DNA from: SYIM01 sp039800205
GTDB taxonomy: Bacteria > Pseudomonadota > Gammaproteobacteria > Burkholderiales > Burkholderiaceae_E
Length of the DNA stretch: 23,824 nucleotides
Reading direction: 5' to 3'
NCBI GenBank assembly: GCA_039800205.1
Contig: JBDLRB010000077.1
Span: 1 to 23,824, forward strand
Shown here: piece after piece, positions 1 through 7,570 of the stretch
How the letters are laid out: the number at the start of each line of letters is the position of its first letter
How positions within the stretch are numbered: position 1 is the first letter of the stretch
Translations under genes and position numbers: made by a program
Notes under the pieces: model-generated
What the model was told of the DNA's origin: nothing
Databases searched by the model: none
The model's input: only the letters and a program-made list of their open reading frames with translations

Positions 1-306
1 AAACGCCATATTGCTGCCCGCCGTGACCGCAATCGCCGAGCCCGCCTCGACCTCCATCTGGTTGTCCAGGCGTAATTTTTCGGTGAGTGCGGCCGTGAGC
101 GGTGCAATGCCGCCCACCGCCTGATACCGGTGCAGCATGCCATCGCTCATCAGACGGGGAAGGGCGTCGACGAGTTCAGCGGGGGGCCCATAGCGAACAA
201 CCCCCTGCCCGAGCGAGATGGTGCCGGGGTTCGCACGAACCAGAGCGGCAATCGTCGGGATGATCGGTGTGTCGACGGCGTCGATTCGCCGGGAACTTCG
301 TTTCAA
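1..306 (-). CDS. PLP-dependent aminotransferase class I/II, N-terminal part (cut by window edge)
   Basis: The first 102 codons of a minus-strand gene that continues beyond base 1. The visible protein reads like the N-terminus of a fold-type I aminotransferase: DTPIIPTIAALV, then NPGTISLGQGVVRYGPP, then HRYQAVGGIAPL and a TAGSNMAF stretch where the family has its cofactor phosphate-binding loop. The PLP lysine lies outside the window, so the substrate cannot be predicted. I chose the TTG at 306-304 because an in-frame TGA stands two codons upstream and a GGAG lies 9 bases before it. That GGAG is formed by the last codons of the DUF429 gene, whose stop codon is only 6 bases upstream, so the two genes are probably cotranscribed and translationally coupled. 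The family call is fairly safe; the specific function is unknown. Confidence 0.8.
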   Translation of the reverse strand, partial: MKRSSRRIDAVDTPIIPTIAALVRANPGTISLGQGVVRYGPPAELVDALPRLMSDGMLHRYQAVGGIAPLTAALTEKLRLDNQMEVEAGSAIAVTAGSNMAF

Positions 307-312
307 GATACG

Positions 313-1206
313 TCACTCCAGATCGGAACACTGCACGGACACAGCGGCTGCGAGCTGCGATCTTATCGCCTGCGGCTCCGCCCCGACGATCCAACCCTCA
401 ATCGGGTCCACGTCCACCGGCCGTCCGAAACCGGGTCCACACGTCAAGGCCCAGCCCGCCTGTACTGCACAAAACACCGCATCAAGCCAGTCCCCACGGG
501 GGTCCTCATCGAGCATCGCCGCGGGGGCGGCGTCGAACGCGACGGGCAGGCCCAATCGATGACGGCCGTCAAGGAGCGCCTGGACGAGGGTTTGCCTCAC
601 CCGCGCGCGCTCGGCGGTCTGGCGGGCAGGCTCATCGCTCTTGTACGATTCGCGCGTCACCGATCGCGCGAGCAGCCCCGGATAGGCTTCGAGCGCAATC
701 CGCTGTGGATCCCCGTCGTGAAGGCCCGGCACATGGAGGCCTGCCTGCAGCAATCGGGGGGCGCCCGCATGGAACATCCAGGCCACCGGCGGATTGACCC
801 ACTTCATCGACGGCGATGAGCCGGCGGGCCCGTCCGTTGCCCGATGCGCAAACTTGCCCCCCGGGGGCCGTGCATCGCAAAAGGCCTTGAAAACCTCGCG
901 AATCTCGGCACGCGGGAGGCGGCCGAAATGCGTCACCAGATCAGACCACTCCAGGGGCCAGCCCAGGGTTTCCACCAGTTCTCTCGGTAGCCCGAATGGA
1001 AAATCGAAGCCCCCGATCCAGGGGCCCACGGACCCGAGCAAACGATCGAAGGCGGGCCAATCCGGTAGCGCGGTCAGCGCCTCGACCCTCAGCAGAGGGC
1101 GCTGATCGGAATCGAGCGCGAGACGACCCCGGGCGACCGTGATGGGCTTGCGCGGCGAGGGGGCGGAGCTGAAGTCCACGCCATAGACAGTCCACTGATC
1201 CAGCAC
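313..1206 (-). CDS. DUF429 family protein (predicted RNase H-like fold nuclease)
   Basis: A 297-residue protein. The N-terminal YGVDFSSAP (near residue 8) and GGFDFPFGLP (near residue 64) are the paired Asp motifs typical of DUF429 proteins, which are predicted from fold comparison to be RNase H-like nucleases; no reaction is established. A later segment, DEDPRGDWLDAVFCAVQA (near residue 234), holds further acidic residues that could complete a metal site. There is no signal peptide or membrane segment. The start is a GTG without a convincing Shine-Dalgarno sequence, and no better in-frame start is visible nearby, so the exact N-terminus is uncertain. It ends 6 bases before the aminotransferase start and is divergent from folE. 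The product could be purely structural or a nuclease; I would not assign a pathway. Confidence 0.8.
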   Translation of the reverse strand: MLDQWTVYGVDFSSAPSPRKPITVARGRLALDSDQRPLLRVEALTALPDWPAFDRLLGSVGPWIGGFDFPFGLPRELVETLGWPLEWSDLVTHFGRLPRAEIREVFKAFCDARPPGGKFAHRATDGPAGSSPSMKWVNPPVAWMFHAGAPRLLQAGLHVPGLHDGDPQRIALEAYPGLLARSVTRESYKSDEPARQTAERARVRQTLVQALLDGRHRLGLPVAFDAAPAAMLDEDPRGDWLDAVFCAVQAGWALTCGPGFGRPVDVDPIEGWIVGAEPQAIRSQLAAAVSVQCSDLE

Positions 1207-1219
1207 AATATTCAGCCGG

Positions 1220-1239
1220 CATGAAAGCCGGTATTCATG
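1220..1239. promoter_or_regulatory. Inverted repeat between DUF429 gene and folE
   Basis: CATGAA (1220-1225) and TTCATG (1234-1239) are perfect 6-base inverted arms around an 8-base spacer. An overlapping second repeat pairs CCGGC (1216-1220) with GCCGG (1226-1230). The element lies 14-33 bases upstream of the DUF429 GTG and about 140 bases upstream of folE, in the only divergent gap of this region (1207-1375). It could be an operator or a leader hairpin. Neither a clear promoter nor a known repressor motif is visible. Confidence 0.3.
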
Positions 1240-1375
1240 TAGGGTTTAGGGCGGATTTAACCGACACGGTACGCAAGGTCTTTTCGACGCGCCGGGCGGT
1301 TTTGCTTCATTGTTCAGAGCCGGACCGGTCAGGCTCGCAACGCCGGTCCTCCCTGCCGTACAGGAGAACATACCA

Positions 1376-2119
1376 ATGAGCCTCTCTTCCACCAAACTGA
1401 AGCCCCTGCCGGGTCAGGGCAACTGGGCGCGGGACGAACATGCCGGGCGCCCCATGTCCGAAGTGATCCGCAGGCGCGTAGTCGCTGCCGGTCGCCGCTA
1501 CCACGCCAATGACAACATTTCCGAATTCATCCACTCGGACGCCGAGCGCGAAGCGCTGCGCAGCGAGGTCGAGGGCCGGGTCCAGGCACTGCTCGAATCT
1601 CTGGTCATTGACACTGACAACGATCACAACACGCAGGAGACCGCCCGCCGCGTCGCCAAGATGTACCTGAAGGAAGTGTTCAGGGGGCGTTACGAGGCCA
1701 TGCCCTCGGTCACCGATTTTCCCAACGTCGAACGACTCAACGAGTTGCTGGTGGTGGGACCCATCACGGTTCGGTCGGCCTGCTCGCACCATCTGTGCCC
1801 GATCCTCGGAAAGATCTGGATCGGCGTGCTGCCCAACGCCGAATCACGCCTGATCGGTTTGTCCAAATACGCCCGGGTCGCCGACTGGGTCATGAGCCGT
1901 CCGCAGATTCAGGAAGAGGCCGTGAAAATGCTGGCCGACGAGCTTGAGGGGCTGCTGCAGCCCGACGGGCTGGCCGTCGTCATGAAGGCGGATCATTTCT
2001 GCATGCACTGGCGCGGTGTGAAGGACGAAAGTTCGATGACCTCGTCGATCATGCGCGGCAGCTTCCTGCGCTCGGATGCGCTGCGCCGCGAATTCCTTTC
2101 GCTGATCCGCCCGGACTGA
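1376..2119 (+). CDS. folE: GTP cyclohydrolase I
   Basis: A cytosolic enzyme that converts GTP to 7,8-dihydroneopterin triphosphate, the first step of tetrahydrofolate synthesis. The protein has 247 residues; the family is usually about 190-225, and the extra length is at the N-terminus. The core is clear: the zinc motif CSHH (Cys136, His139) pairs with Cys209 in HFCMHWRG, and LIGLSKYARVADW and the QIQEEAV segment match the family. The ATG at 1376 is preferred over upstream in-frame codons because AGGAGA (1362-1367) lies 8 bases before it. The gene stands alone on the plus strand and converges on the DNA ligase gene, with 33 bases between the stops. NudB, encoded at 7067-7531, acts on the product of this enzyme. 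No folate riboswitch or terminator is evident. Confidence 0.95.
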   Translation: MSLSSTKLKPLPGQGNWARDEHAGRPMSEVIRRRVVAAGRRYHANDNISEFIHSDAEREALRSEVEGRVQALLESLVIDTDNDHNTQETARRVAKMYLKEVFRGRYEAMPSVTDFPNVERLNELLVVGPITVRSACSHHLCPILGKIWIGVLPNAESRLIGLSKYARVADWVMSRPQIQEEAVKMLADELEGLLQPDGLAVVMKADHFCMHWRGVKDESSMTSSIMRGSFLRSDALRREFLSLIRPD

Positions 2120-2152
2120 AGCCCGCGCATCGGTCTGCAGCCCGGCCCAACC

Positions 2153-3841
2153 TCAGCGTTCGGCGGGCTGCAAGCACTCCAGCAGTCGTTCCAGACGATC
2201 GGCCTCGTCGGGTTGTTTGTCGGTTCGCCAACGCAGAATCCTGGGGAACCGAACGGCAACCCCCGCGCGATGCCGTTTCGAGACCTGGATGCCCTCGAAA
2301 GCGATTTCAAACACCAGACAGGGCGTGACACTCCGAACCGGCCCGAATCGTTCGATCGTATTGCGGCGAATGATTGCATCGACGGCGCGGATCTCCGCGT
2401 CCGTCAAGCCTGAGTAGGCTTTGGCAAACGGCACCAGCCGCCGCTCGCCCTCGCGTACATCCCAAAGGGCAAACGTGTAATCGGTGTAGAGATTGGCGCG
2501 GCGGCCGTGGCCCGCCTGCGCATAGATCAGCACCGCATCGACCGTTCGGGGGTCGAGCTTCCATTTCCACCACTGTGTGCGGTCGGGCGCGCGTGCACGG
2601 CCCGCCACATATCGGGCCTGACGGTGCTTGATCATGACCCCCTCGGCCCCGCGGTGCCGCGCGTCGGTACGTAACTGGTCGACGGCCGTCCAGTCGCTGA
2701 GCGCGGGCGCTGACATCACGCGAATCGGCCCCTCTTCTGGCAAGGCATGGGCCAGCTGTTCAAGTTGCCGGACCCGGGCGTCCAGGGGCTGGTTACGCAC
2801 GTCCGTGTAATGCGCCCTCAGGCAGTCAAACGCAAGAAAGCAGGCGGGCGCCTCGGCGAGCGTGCGGGCACCGGGCCGCTTTCGGGTGATGCGGGTCTGC
2901 AGGACCGAGAACGGCGAAGGCTGCGGCTCGCCCGCACGCCAGATCAGGATCTCGCCATCCAGCGTACAGCCTGGGGCGAGCGTGTCACGCGCTGCGGCCG
3001 CGATTTCGGGGAAGCGGTCGGTGATCAACTCCTCGCCGCGTGACCAGAGTGCGACCTGTTCGCCTTCGCGGATCAACTGCGCACGAATACCGTCCCACTT
3101 CCACTCGACCCGACAATCCGCGGCATCGAGCGCCTGCGCATCGTCTTCGGTCCAGCCGTGGGCCAGCTGGAACGGGTAAGGCAGCAGTCCGGACAGGGCC
3201 TGCTCATCGTCCGTTTGATCCGGTGACGCGCCCAGCGGCGCGCAGAGCGCAGTGAACGCCCGGGCGTCGGGTAGCCCTTTGCGCGCGACAAAGCCGACCA
3301 TGCGCTGGGCAATGACGCCCGCTTCGAGCGTATTGAGTACAGCGAGCGCCTTGAGGACGGTTTGTCGCGATACGCCGACCCGAAGGCCGCCGGTGATCAG
3401 CTTGTTGAAGACGAAACGCTCTTCGGCATCCAGTACGGCCCAGCACCGCTGGAGCGCCTCGATCGCAGCCGCCTCATCGAGGGCTGCAATCGGTAACAGA
3501 CGCTCGCGCATCCAGACATCCAGCCCCCGCTCGGCCTTGAGGTCTGGGTCGTCGGATTGACCGACATCACCCAGCAGCAGGGCGACCGTCTCGGCCAGAT
3601 CGCCGACCGTCGCATAACACTCCTCGAAGAGCCACTGCGAGAGCCCAGTGGCGCGCAAGACCGCCTCGCGCAGCAACCGGGTCTTGACCACGCGACGCAT
3701 CGGCCCACCGGCGAGAACGTGCAAGGCCCAGGCCGCATCGGCCGCTGGCGCCGATTCGAAGTACTGCTGCAAGGCGCTCAGCTTGTCGCGCGTGGCGTTG
3801 GACTGATCGAGCGCTCGATAGAGCGCGGTGAAGGCCTTCAC
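2153..3841 (-). CDS. ATP-dependent DNA ligase (cisplatin damage response type)
   Basis: A 562-residue ligase that seals nicks using ATP. An N-terminal helical domain (about 1-200) precedes the nucleotidyltransferase core. Motif I is EWKWDGIR, with Lys248 as the predicted AMP-accepting lysine. LWSRGEELITDRFPEI (motif Ia region), LDGEILIW (motif III), EGVMIKH (motif IV) and WWKWKLDP (motif V) follow, with an OB-fold domain at the C-terminus. The length and the neighbouring exonuclease match the bacterial family annotated as cisplatin damage response DNA ligase. It starts with GTG, overlapping the exonuclease stop as GTGA; an AGGGGG Shine-Dalgarno lies 4 bases upstream. It is the last gene of the long minus-strand unit. 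The Lhr-type helicase and metallophosphoesterase that often accompany this pair are not in the window. Confidence 0.92.
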   Translation of the reverse strand: MKAFTALYRALDQSNATRDKLSALQQYFESAPAADAAWALHVLAGGPMRRVVKTRLLREAVLRATGLSQWLFEECYATVGDLAETVALLLGDVGQSDDPDLKAERGLDVWMRERLLPIAALDEAAAIEALQRCWAVLDAEERFVFNKLITGGLRVGVSRQTVLKALAVLNTLEAGVIAQRMVGFVARKGLPDARAFTALCAPLGASPDQTDDEQALSGLLPYPFQLAHGWTEDDAQALDAADCRVEWKWDGIRAQLIREGEQVALWSRGEELITDRFPEIAAAARDTLAPGCTLDGEILIWRAGEPQPSPFSVLQTRITRKRPGARTLAEAPACFLAFDCLRAHYTDVRNQPLDARVRQLEQLAHALPEEGPIRVMSAPALSDWTAVDQLRTDARHRGAEGVMIKHRQARYVAGRARAPDRTQWWKWKLDPRTVDAVLIYAQAGHGRRANLYTDYTFALWDVREGERRLVPFAKAYSGLTDAEIRAVDAIIRRNTIERFGPVRSVTPCLVFEIAFEGIQVSKRHRAGVAVRFPRILRWRTDKQPDEADRLERLLECLQPAER

Positions 3842-4953
3842 TGCGCCCCCTGTTCGCCGGCAACTGCCTGCGTTTCCGACGCGTCCGTCGCCCGATCCGC
3901 CGGTGGTGCGTCGGAAACTGAGTCGGACACGACGGACGACTCCTCGCGCTCGTGACCAAACTCAGTCGCAAACGACGACGCGTCCAGACCGCGCTCGCGC
4001 AGGTGTCGCACCATCACCGACTCGAATCCGTGGGTCACGATGACCCGATAAGCGCCGCTTGCCTCAATCGCGGTATTGAGTCCAGCCCAGTCGGCATGAT
4101 CAGACAGCACGAAACCGCGATCCAGCGCTCGGCGCCGACGCGCGCCGCGCACCTGCATCCAGCCCGATGCAAGACCCAGACGGGCGTCATCGGTCCGCCC
4201 CTGTCTGGCCTGACCCTCCAGGGCCGGCGGAGCGATGGCGAGCATGCCCGGAAGGAGCCGATCCTGCGAGGTACCGCGCCACGTCTGGACCTCGGGCAGG
4301 GCGACACCACTCGCACGATAGGCTCGATTGATGGCTTCGGCCGCAGCATGACAGCGCAGAGGACCCGGCAGATCCCCCCCGGCTGCGTCGTGCAGGCCAG
4401 CAATCAATCGTTGGGCCTTGCCCAGCGAGTAGGCAAAAAGCAGGCAGGGGCGCCCCTCGCGCGCACTGCTGCGCCACCAATCCAGCACCTGGCGAAAAAT
4501 CTGCTCGGGGGCTTGCCATCGATACACCGGCAGGCCAAAGGTGGACTCGGTGACCAGGGTGTGGCAGTGCACGGGCTCGAAGCTCCGACAACTGGAGTCG
4601 GGCGCAAGCTTGTAGTCGCCCGTCACCACCCAGATTTGTCCGGACAATTCGATCCGGATCTGAGCGGATCCAAGCACATGCCCCGCTGGATGAAACGACA
4701 CACTCACCGATCCGATTTGAAGCCGTTCGCCCCAAGACAGGGTCTGCAGGCTGACCGCCCCCAAGCGCGCCCGCATCACGTGACGGGCCTCATCAGCGCA
4801 GAGGTAATGCGCGTGACCGCTCCGGGCATGATCGGCATGGGCGTGGGTAATCAGTGCCCGCGCCACCGGCCGCCAGGGGTCGATATAAAAATCGCCCAGC
4901 GGGCAGTACAAGCCCTGAGGGCGCAGCACGACCAGATCGTCGGGGTCACGCAT
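3838..4953 (-). CDS. Ligase-associated DNA exonuclease (metallo-beta-lactamase fold, SNM1-like)
   Basis: A 371-residue protein of the metallo-beta-lactamase/beta-CASP group that is usually coupled to ATP-dependent ligases. The metal motif HAHADH is at residues 37-42, followed by a conserved HPAGHVLGSAQI segment and WVVTGDYKL (Asp metal ligand). Family members trim DNA ends for repair; activity here is inferred. The last 35 or so residues are a Ser/Asp/Ala/Glu-rich tail that looks disordered and extends beyond the usual 330-340 residues. The DNA encoding that tail holds a strong inverted repeat. The ATG lies 3 bases after the clsB stop, and the gene overlaps the ligase start by 4 bases, so the unit is tightly coupled. 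Confidence 0.92.
   Translation of the reverse strand: MRDPDDLVVLRPQGLYCPLGDFYIDPWRPVARALITHAHADHARSGHAHYLCADEARHVMRARLGAVSLQTLSWGERLQIGSVSVSFHPAGHVLGSAQIRIELSGQIWVVTGDYKLAPDSSCRSFEPVHCHTLVTESTFGLPVYRWQAPEQIFRQVLDWWRSSAREGRPCLLFAYSLGKAQRLIAGLHDAAGGDLPGPLRCHAAAEAINRAYRASGVALPEVQTWRGTSQDRLLPGMLAIAPPALEGQARQGRTDDARLGLASGWMQVRGARRRRALDRGFVLSDHADWAGLNTAIEASGAYRVIVTHGFESVMVRHLRERGLDASSFATEFGHEREESSVVSDSVSDAPPADRATDASETQAVAGEQGAQ
3872..3918 (-). repeat. Inverted repeat inside the exonuclease tail, upstream of the ligase start
   Basis: Two perfect 11-base arms, GTTTCCGACGC (3872-3882) and GCGTCGGAAAC (3908-3918), flank a 25-base spacer. A second perfect pair, GTCCGTCG (3883-3890) and CGACGGAC (3930-3937), competes with it. 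In the minus-strand mRNA the structure lies 31-96 bases before the ligase GTG. It could slow ribosomes, stabilise RNA or modulate the ligase start. It is fully coding and has no T-run, so it is not a terminator. Confidence 0.55.
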
Positions 4954-4956
4954 GGC

Positions 4957-6234
4957 TCAGTACCGCAGACCGCTGCCGGACAAGGCGACGCCGATCCGCA
5001 TAAACCACCAGGCCACCCGGGTGAGCAGCCTCTTGAGGAGAGGCTGGCGCTCGATCTCGACCAACTCGACGGGCCGCCCACCCGTCGCAATCGCCGACTC
5101 CAGACGCATTCTCAGCGCCTGGGCAAACTCACGCGAATGCACGACCACATTGGCCTCGCGTGCCAGCAGGAGGGAAAACGGGTCAAGATTCGCGGATCCG
5201 ACCGTGGCCCAGTCGTCTGCGATCGCCACCTTGGCATGAAGAAAACTGGGGCGGTATTCGATGATTTCGACCCCCGCTCTCAGAAGGGACTCGTAGAGCG
5301 CGAGGGACCCGAAGTAAGGCAGTCGGTATTCGACGCGCCCCTGCAGCAGGAGCCGCACCCGAACGCCCCGCCGCGCCGCCGCGCACAGGGCACGCCCGAA
5401 TCGGCGACCCGGCAGAAAGTAGGCACAGGCAATCAGCACCTCGCGTCGCGCCCGCCCAATGGCCCGCAGGTAGATCCGCTCGATTGTCCGACGGTAGCGG
5501 AGATTGTCCCGCTGCACGAAAGCGGCCATCAGACTGTCGAAGACCTGGCCCGCGGGCACGACCCCGCCCATCGCAATCCGGCCGTCATCGGCCGCACGAC
5601 CCGGCGTCGGGCTCAAGCTTTCGATGGATCCGGGCACAGAGACGGTCTGGGTGGGCAAGGGCTCGGACTGCTCCCACACCTGTTGCAGGGTCTGCCCGAC
5701 CGAATGGACCAGTGGGCCTGTGACCTGCACCGCGAAATCAAAGCGGGGCGCAACCAGCGCGCCGTGGTTGGGGTCGACCCGATCATCCAGAATATTGATG
5801 CCCCCGACGAAGGCCTCGGCGGCATCGATCAGACCCACCTTTCGATGCAGGCGCCGCAACACCCGCAGCCGCATTCCGATGATGGTGTGAAAGGGGCGGA
5901 ACACACGGACTTCGACGCGCGACGCAGCGATGATCGCAGCCACCTCCCCGGTGAGCGCAATCGTGCCAAACCCATCGACGACGACTCGCACCTGCACACC
6001 ACGCGCCGCGGCGTCCGCCAGCGCGCGGGCGACCTGTTGTCCACTCGCATCGTCGTTGAAGATGTAGGTCTCGAGGTGCACCGAGACTTGAGCGGCGTCG
6101 ATCGCCGCAATCAGTGCCGGGAAGAACTCGATGCCATTTTCCAGCAACCGAATCCGGTGCCCACCCGAAAAACGCTGTCGGGCATGCCGCAGCCCCCGTC
6201 CCCGTGGACGGCGATTCTTCGATCCTTCAGGCAT
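4957..6234 (-). CDS. clsB: Cardiolipin synthase B (phospholipase D family)
   Basis: A membrane-associated phospholipid synthase that forms cardiolipin by phosphatidyl transfer. It has two HKD motifs (numbered from the ATG at 6234): HRKVGLID (His130, Lys132, Asp137) with FVGGINI after it, and HAKVAIAD (His333, Lys335, Asp340) with VGSANLDPFS after it. There is no long N-terminal membrane anchor, as in ClsB rather than ClsA. The protein has 425 residues. I prefer the ATG at 6234, which overlaps the upstream gene's stop as ATGCCTGA; an in-frame GTG at 6258 would add 8 residues but has no Shine-Dalgarno. The preceding gene is a YbhP-like EEP protein; E. coli has the same pair as clsB-ybhP, in the opposite order, which supports the assignment. 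Confidence 0.92.
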   Translation of the reverse strand: MPEGSKNRRPRGRGLRHARQRFSGGHRIRLLENGIEFFPALIAAIDAAQVSVHLETYIFNDDASGQQVARALADAAARGVQVRVVVDGFGTIALTGEVAAIIAASRVEVRVFRPFHTIIGMRLRVLRRLHRKVGLIDAAEAFVGGINILDDRVDPNHGALVAPRFDFAVQVTGPLVHSVGQTLQQVWEQSEPLPTQTVSVPGSIESLSPTPGRAADDGRIAMGGVVPAGQVFDSLMAAFVQRDNLRYRRTIERIYLRAIGRARREVLIACAYFLPGRRFGRALCAAARRGVRVRLLLQGRVEYRLPYFGSLALYESLLRAGVEIIEYRPSFLHAKVAIADDWATVGSANLDPFSLLLAREANVVVHSREFAQALRMRLESAIATGGRPVELVEIERQPLLKRLLTRVAWWFMRIGVALSGSGLRY

Positions 6235-7054
6235 CGACACTCGAAACCTGCTCGACACGCAAACCGGCGCGCAGTCTGAGGTCGGCGATCACTGGGCTGT
6301 GATCCGACAGCCGCGCCCACGCGGCGCCCCGCGGTACCCGGGCGTCTTCGACCTTGAACCCACGCAGATAAATGCGGTCCATGCGTAGCCATGGCACCAG
6401 CGCCGGGTAGGTTCTTGCAGAACGGATGCGTCGCGTCGCGATCGCCCTGTCGCGCGAGGCATCGAAGGCCTCGATCACCCCAAGCGCATCGCACAGGTGG
6501 TGTGACAACTGATTGCGCCAGTCGTTGAAGTCGCCCCCGATGATGAGCGGCGCCTCTGCGGGCACCTCGCGGGCAATCCATTCGATCAGAGCCTCGACCT
6601 GACGCATCCGGCTGCGCGCCAGCAACCCGAAGTGCACCACAAAACAGTGCGCGGGTGTCCCATCGAGGTCGATCACGCAATGCAGGACACCGCGCTTTTC
6701 CAGCGCATGATCGGAAAAATCGCGATGGTCGCGGTGCATGATCGGAAAGCGCGAAAGGAGCGCATTGCCATGGTGACCATGCAGGTAGGTGGCACTGGGC
6801 TGATAGGCGCTCTCGAAGCTCTGGTGCAGACCCGGCAAGCGTGCGAGAAACTGGTCCTGAGGCTCGGGGGGCCAGTGCTCGAAGCGACCCGCATGGCGCT
6901 TATGCTCGCCCTGCACTTCCTGCAGCAGGATCAGATCGGCATCGAGTTGATGCAATCGGGCGCGCAGATCATGGATGCTCGCGACCCGCCGCAAACCGAA
7001 CAGATCCCGCAACACGCCCTTGTGAATGTTGTAAGTCGCAACCCGCAACTGCAT
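6227..7054 (-). CDS. ybhP: Endonuclease/exonuclease/phosphatase family protein (YbhP-like)
   Basis: A 275-residue EEP-fold hydrolase. The fold's metal-dependent active site is visible: ATYNIHKG at the N-terminus (Asn9), LLQEVQG (Glu46), VVHFGLLARSR, IIGGDFNDW and the C-terminal LSDHSPVIADL with its Asp-His pair. The family hydrolyses phosphodiester or phosphate-ester substrates ranging from DNA to phospholipids. Linkage to cardiolipin synthase suggests, but does not prove, a lipid-related substrate. The downstream ligase and exonuclease also leave a DNA-directed role possible. The ATG at 7054 follows a GAAGG 8 bases upstream and starts 12 bases after the nudB stop. There is no obvious signal peptide. 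Confidence 0.88.
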   Translation of the reverse strand: MQLRVATYNIHKGVLRDLFGLRRVASIHDLRARLHQLDADLILLQEVQGEHKRHAGRFEHWPPEPQDQFLARLPGLHQSFESAYQPSATYLHGHHGNALLSRFPIMHRDHRDFSDHALEKRGVLHCVIDLDGTPAHCFVVHFGLLARSRMRQVEALIEWIAREVPAEAPLIIGGDFNDWRNQLSHHLCDALGVIEAFDASRDRAIATRRIRSARTYPALVPWLRMDRIYLRGFKVEDARVPRGAAWARLSDHSPVIADLRLRAGLRVEQVSSVDA

Positions 7055-7066
7055 GCGCGATCGCCT

Positions 7067-7531
7067 TCAGCACCCGCCGCGGGCCGCATGAGCGCGGCGC
7101 GGGAGTTGCCGGATGGCCTCGACATTGGTGCAGGAAAAACAGCGCTCGGCCGCCTGCTCCCAGGGGAGCCAGACCGCCTGCAGATGCTCGCGCGGCGAGA
7201 GTCGAACGGGCATCGGCTGCTCGACCTGCAGCCCGAACACATGCTCGGTGTTGTGGGTCACCCCCTCGGGGTAGCGATGCCGCCAGTGCGCGTAGATCTC
7301 GTATTGCTGGGTCATCTGCCAGTCGGTGAGACGATGGGCATCGACCGCGATGCCCGTCTCTTCGAACACTTCTCGCCGACAGGTTTCGATGAGGCTCTCG
7401 GCGAGCGTGTCCTTGCTGCCCGTGACCGACTGCCAGAAGCCCGGATGATCGGCCCGTTCGAGCAACAAGACCTGAAGATCGGGCGTGTGAATCACCACCA
7501 GCACGGACTCGGGAATCTTGTTGCCTGCCAT
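7067..7531 (-). CDS. nudB: Dihydroneopterin triphosphate diphosphatase (Nudix hydrolase)
   Basis: Removes pyrophosphate from 7,8-dihydroneopterin triphosphate in folate synthesis, directly after FolE. The 154-residue protein begins PESVLVVIHT, as in E. coli NudB, and has the FWQSVTGS segment followed by the Nudix helix RREVFEETGI. The GSKD... form of the box, with one extra residue before the first Glu, is in my experience common in betaproteobacterial NudB proteins. The E. coli alignment favours the ATG at 7531; an in-frame TTG at 7558 would add nine residues, and neither start has a good Shine-Dalgarno. It lies 39 bases after the aspS stop and 12 bases before the ybhP-like gene. The last residues are Arg/Ala-rich. 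Older annotations would call it a dATP pyrophosphohydrolase. Confidence 0.9.
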   Translation of the reverse strand: MAGNKIPESVLVVIHTPDLQVLLLERADHPGFWQSVTGSKDTLAESLIETCRREVFEETGIAVDAHRLTDWQMTQQYEIYAHWRHRYPEGVTHNTEHVFGLQVEQPMPVRLSPREHLQAVWLPWEQAAERCFSCTNVEAIRQLPRRAHAARGGC

Positions 7532-7570
7532 CTCGGATGCGACCGTCGATCTGTGCAATCCTGCGCCCGC

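Noticed and set aside
1310..1375. An upstream start that would lengthen FolE by 22 residues
   Set aside because: The ATG at 1376 has AGGAGA 8 bases upstream, and the added residues do not look like family sequence.
3952..6279. A 775-codon open frame on the plus strand opposite the exonuclease and clsB genes
   Set aside because: It runs antisense to two well-supported genes, has no recognisable domain, and is rich in His, Arg, Gln and Pro, as expected from the reverse of GC-rich codons.
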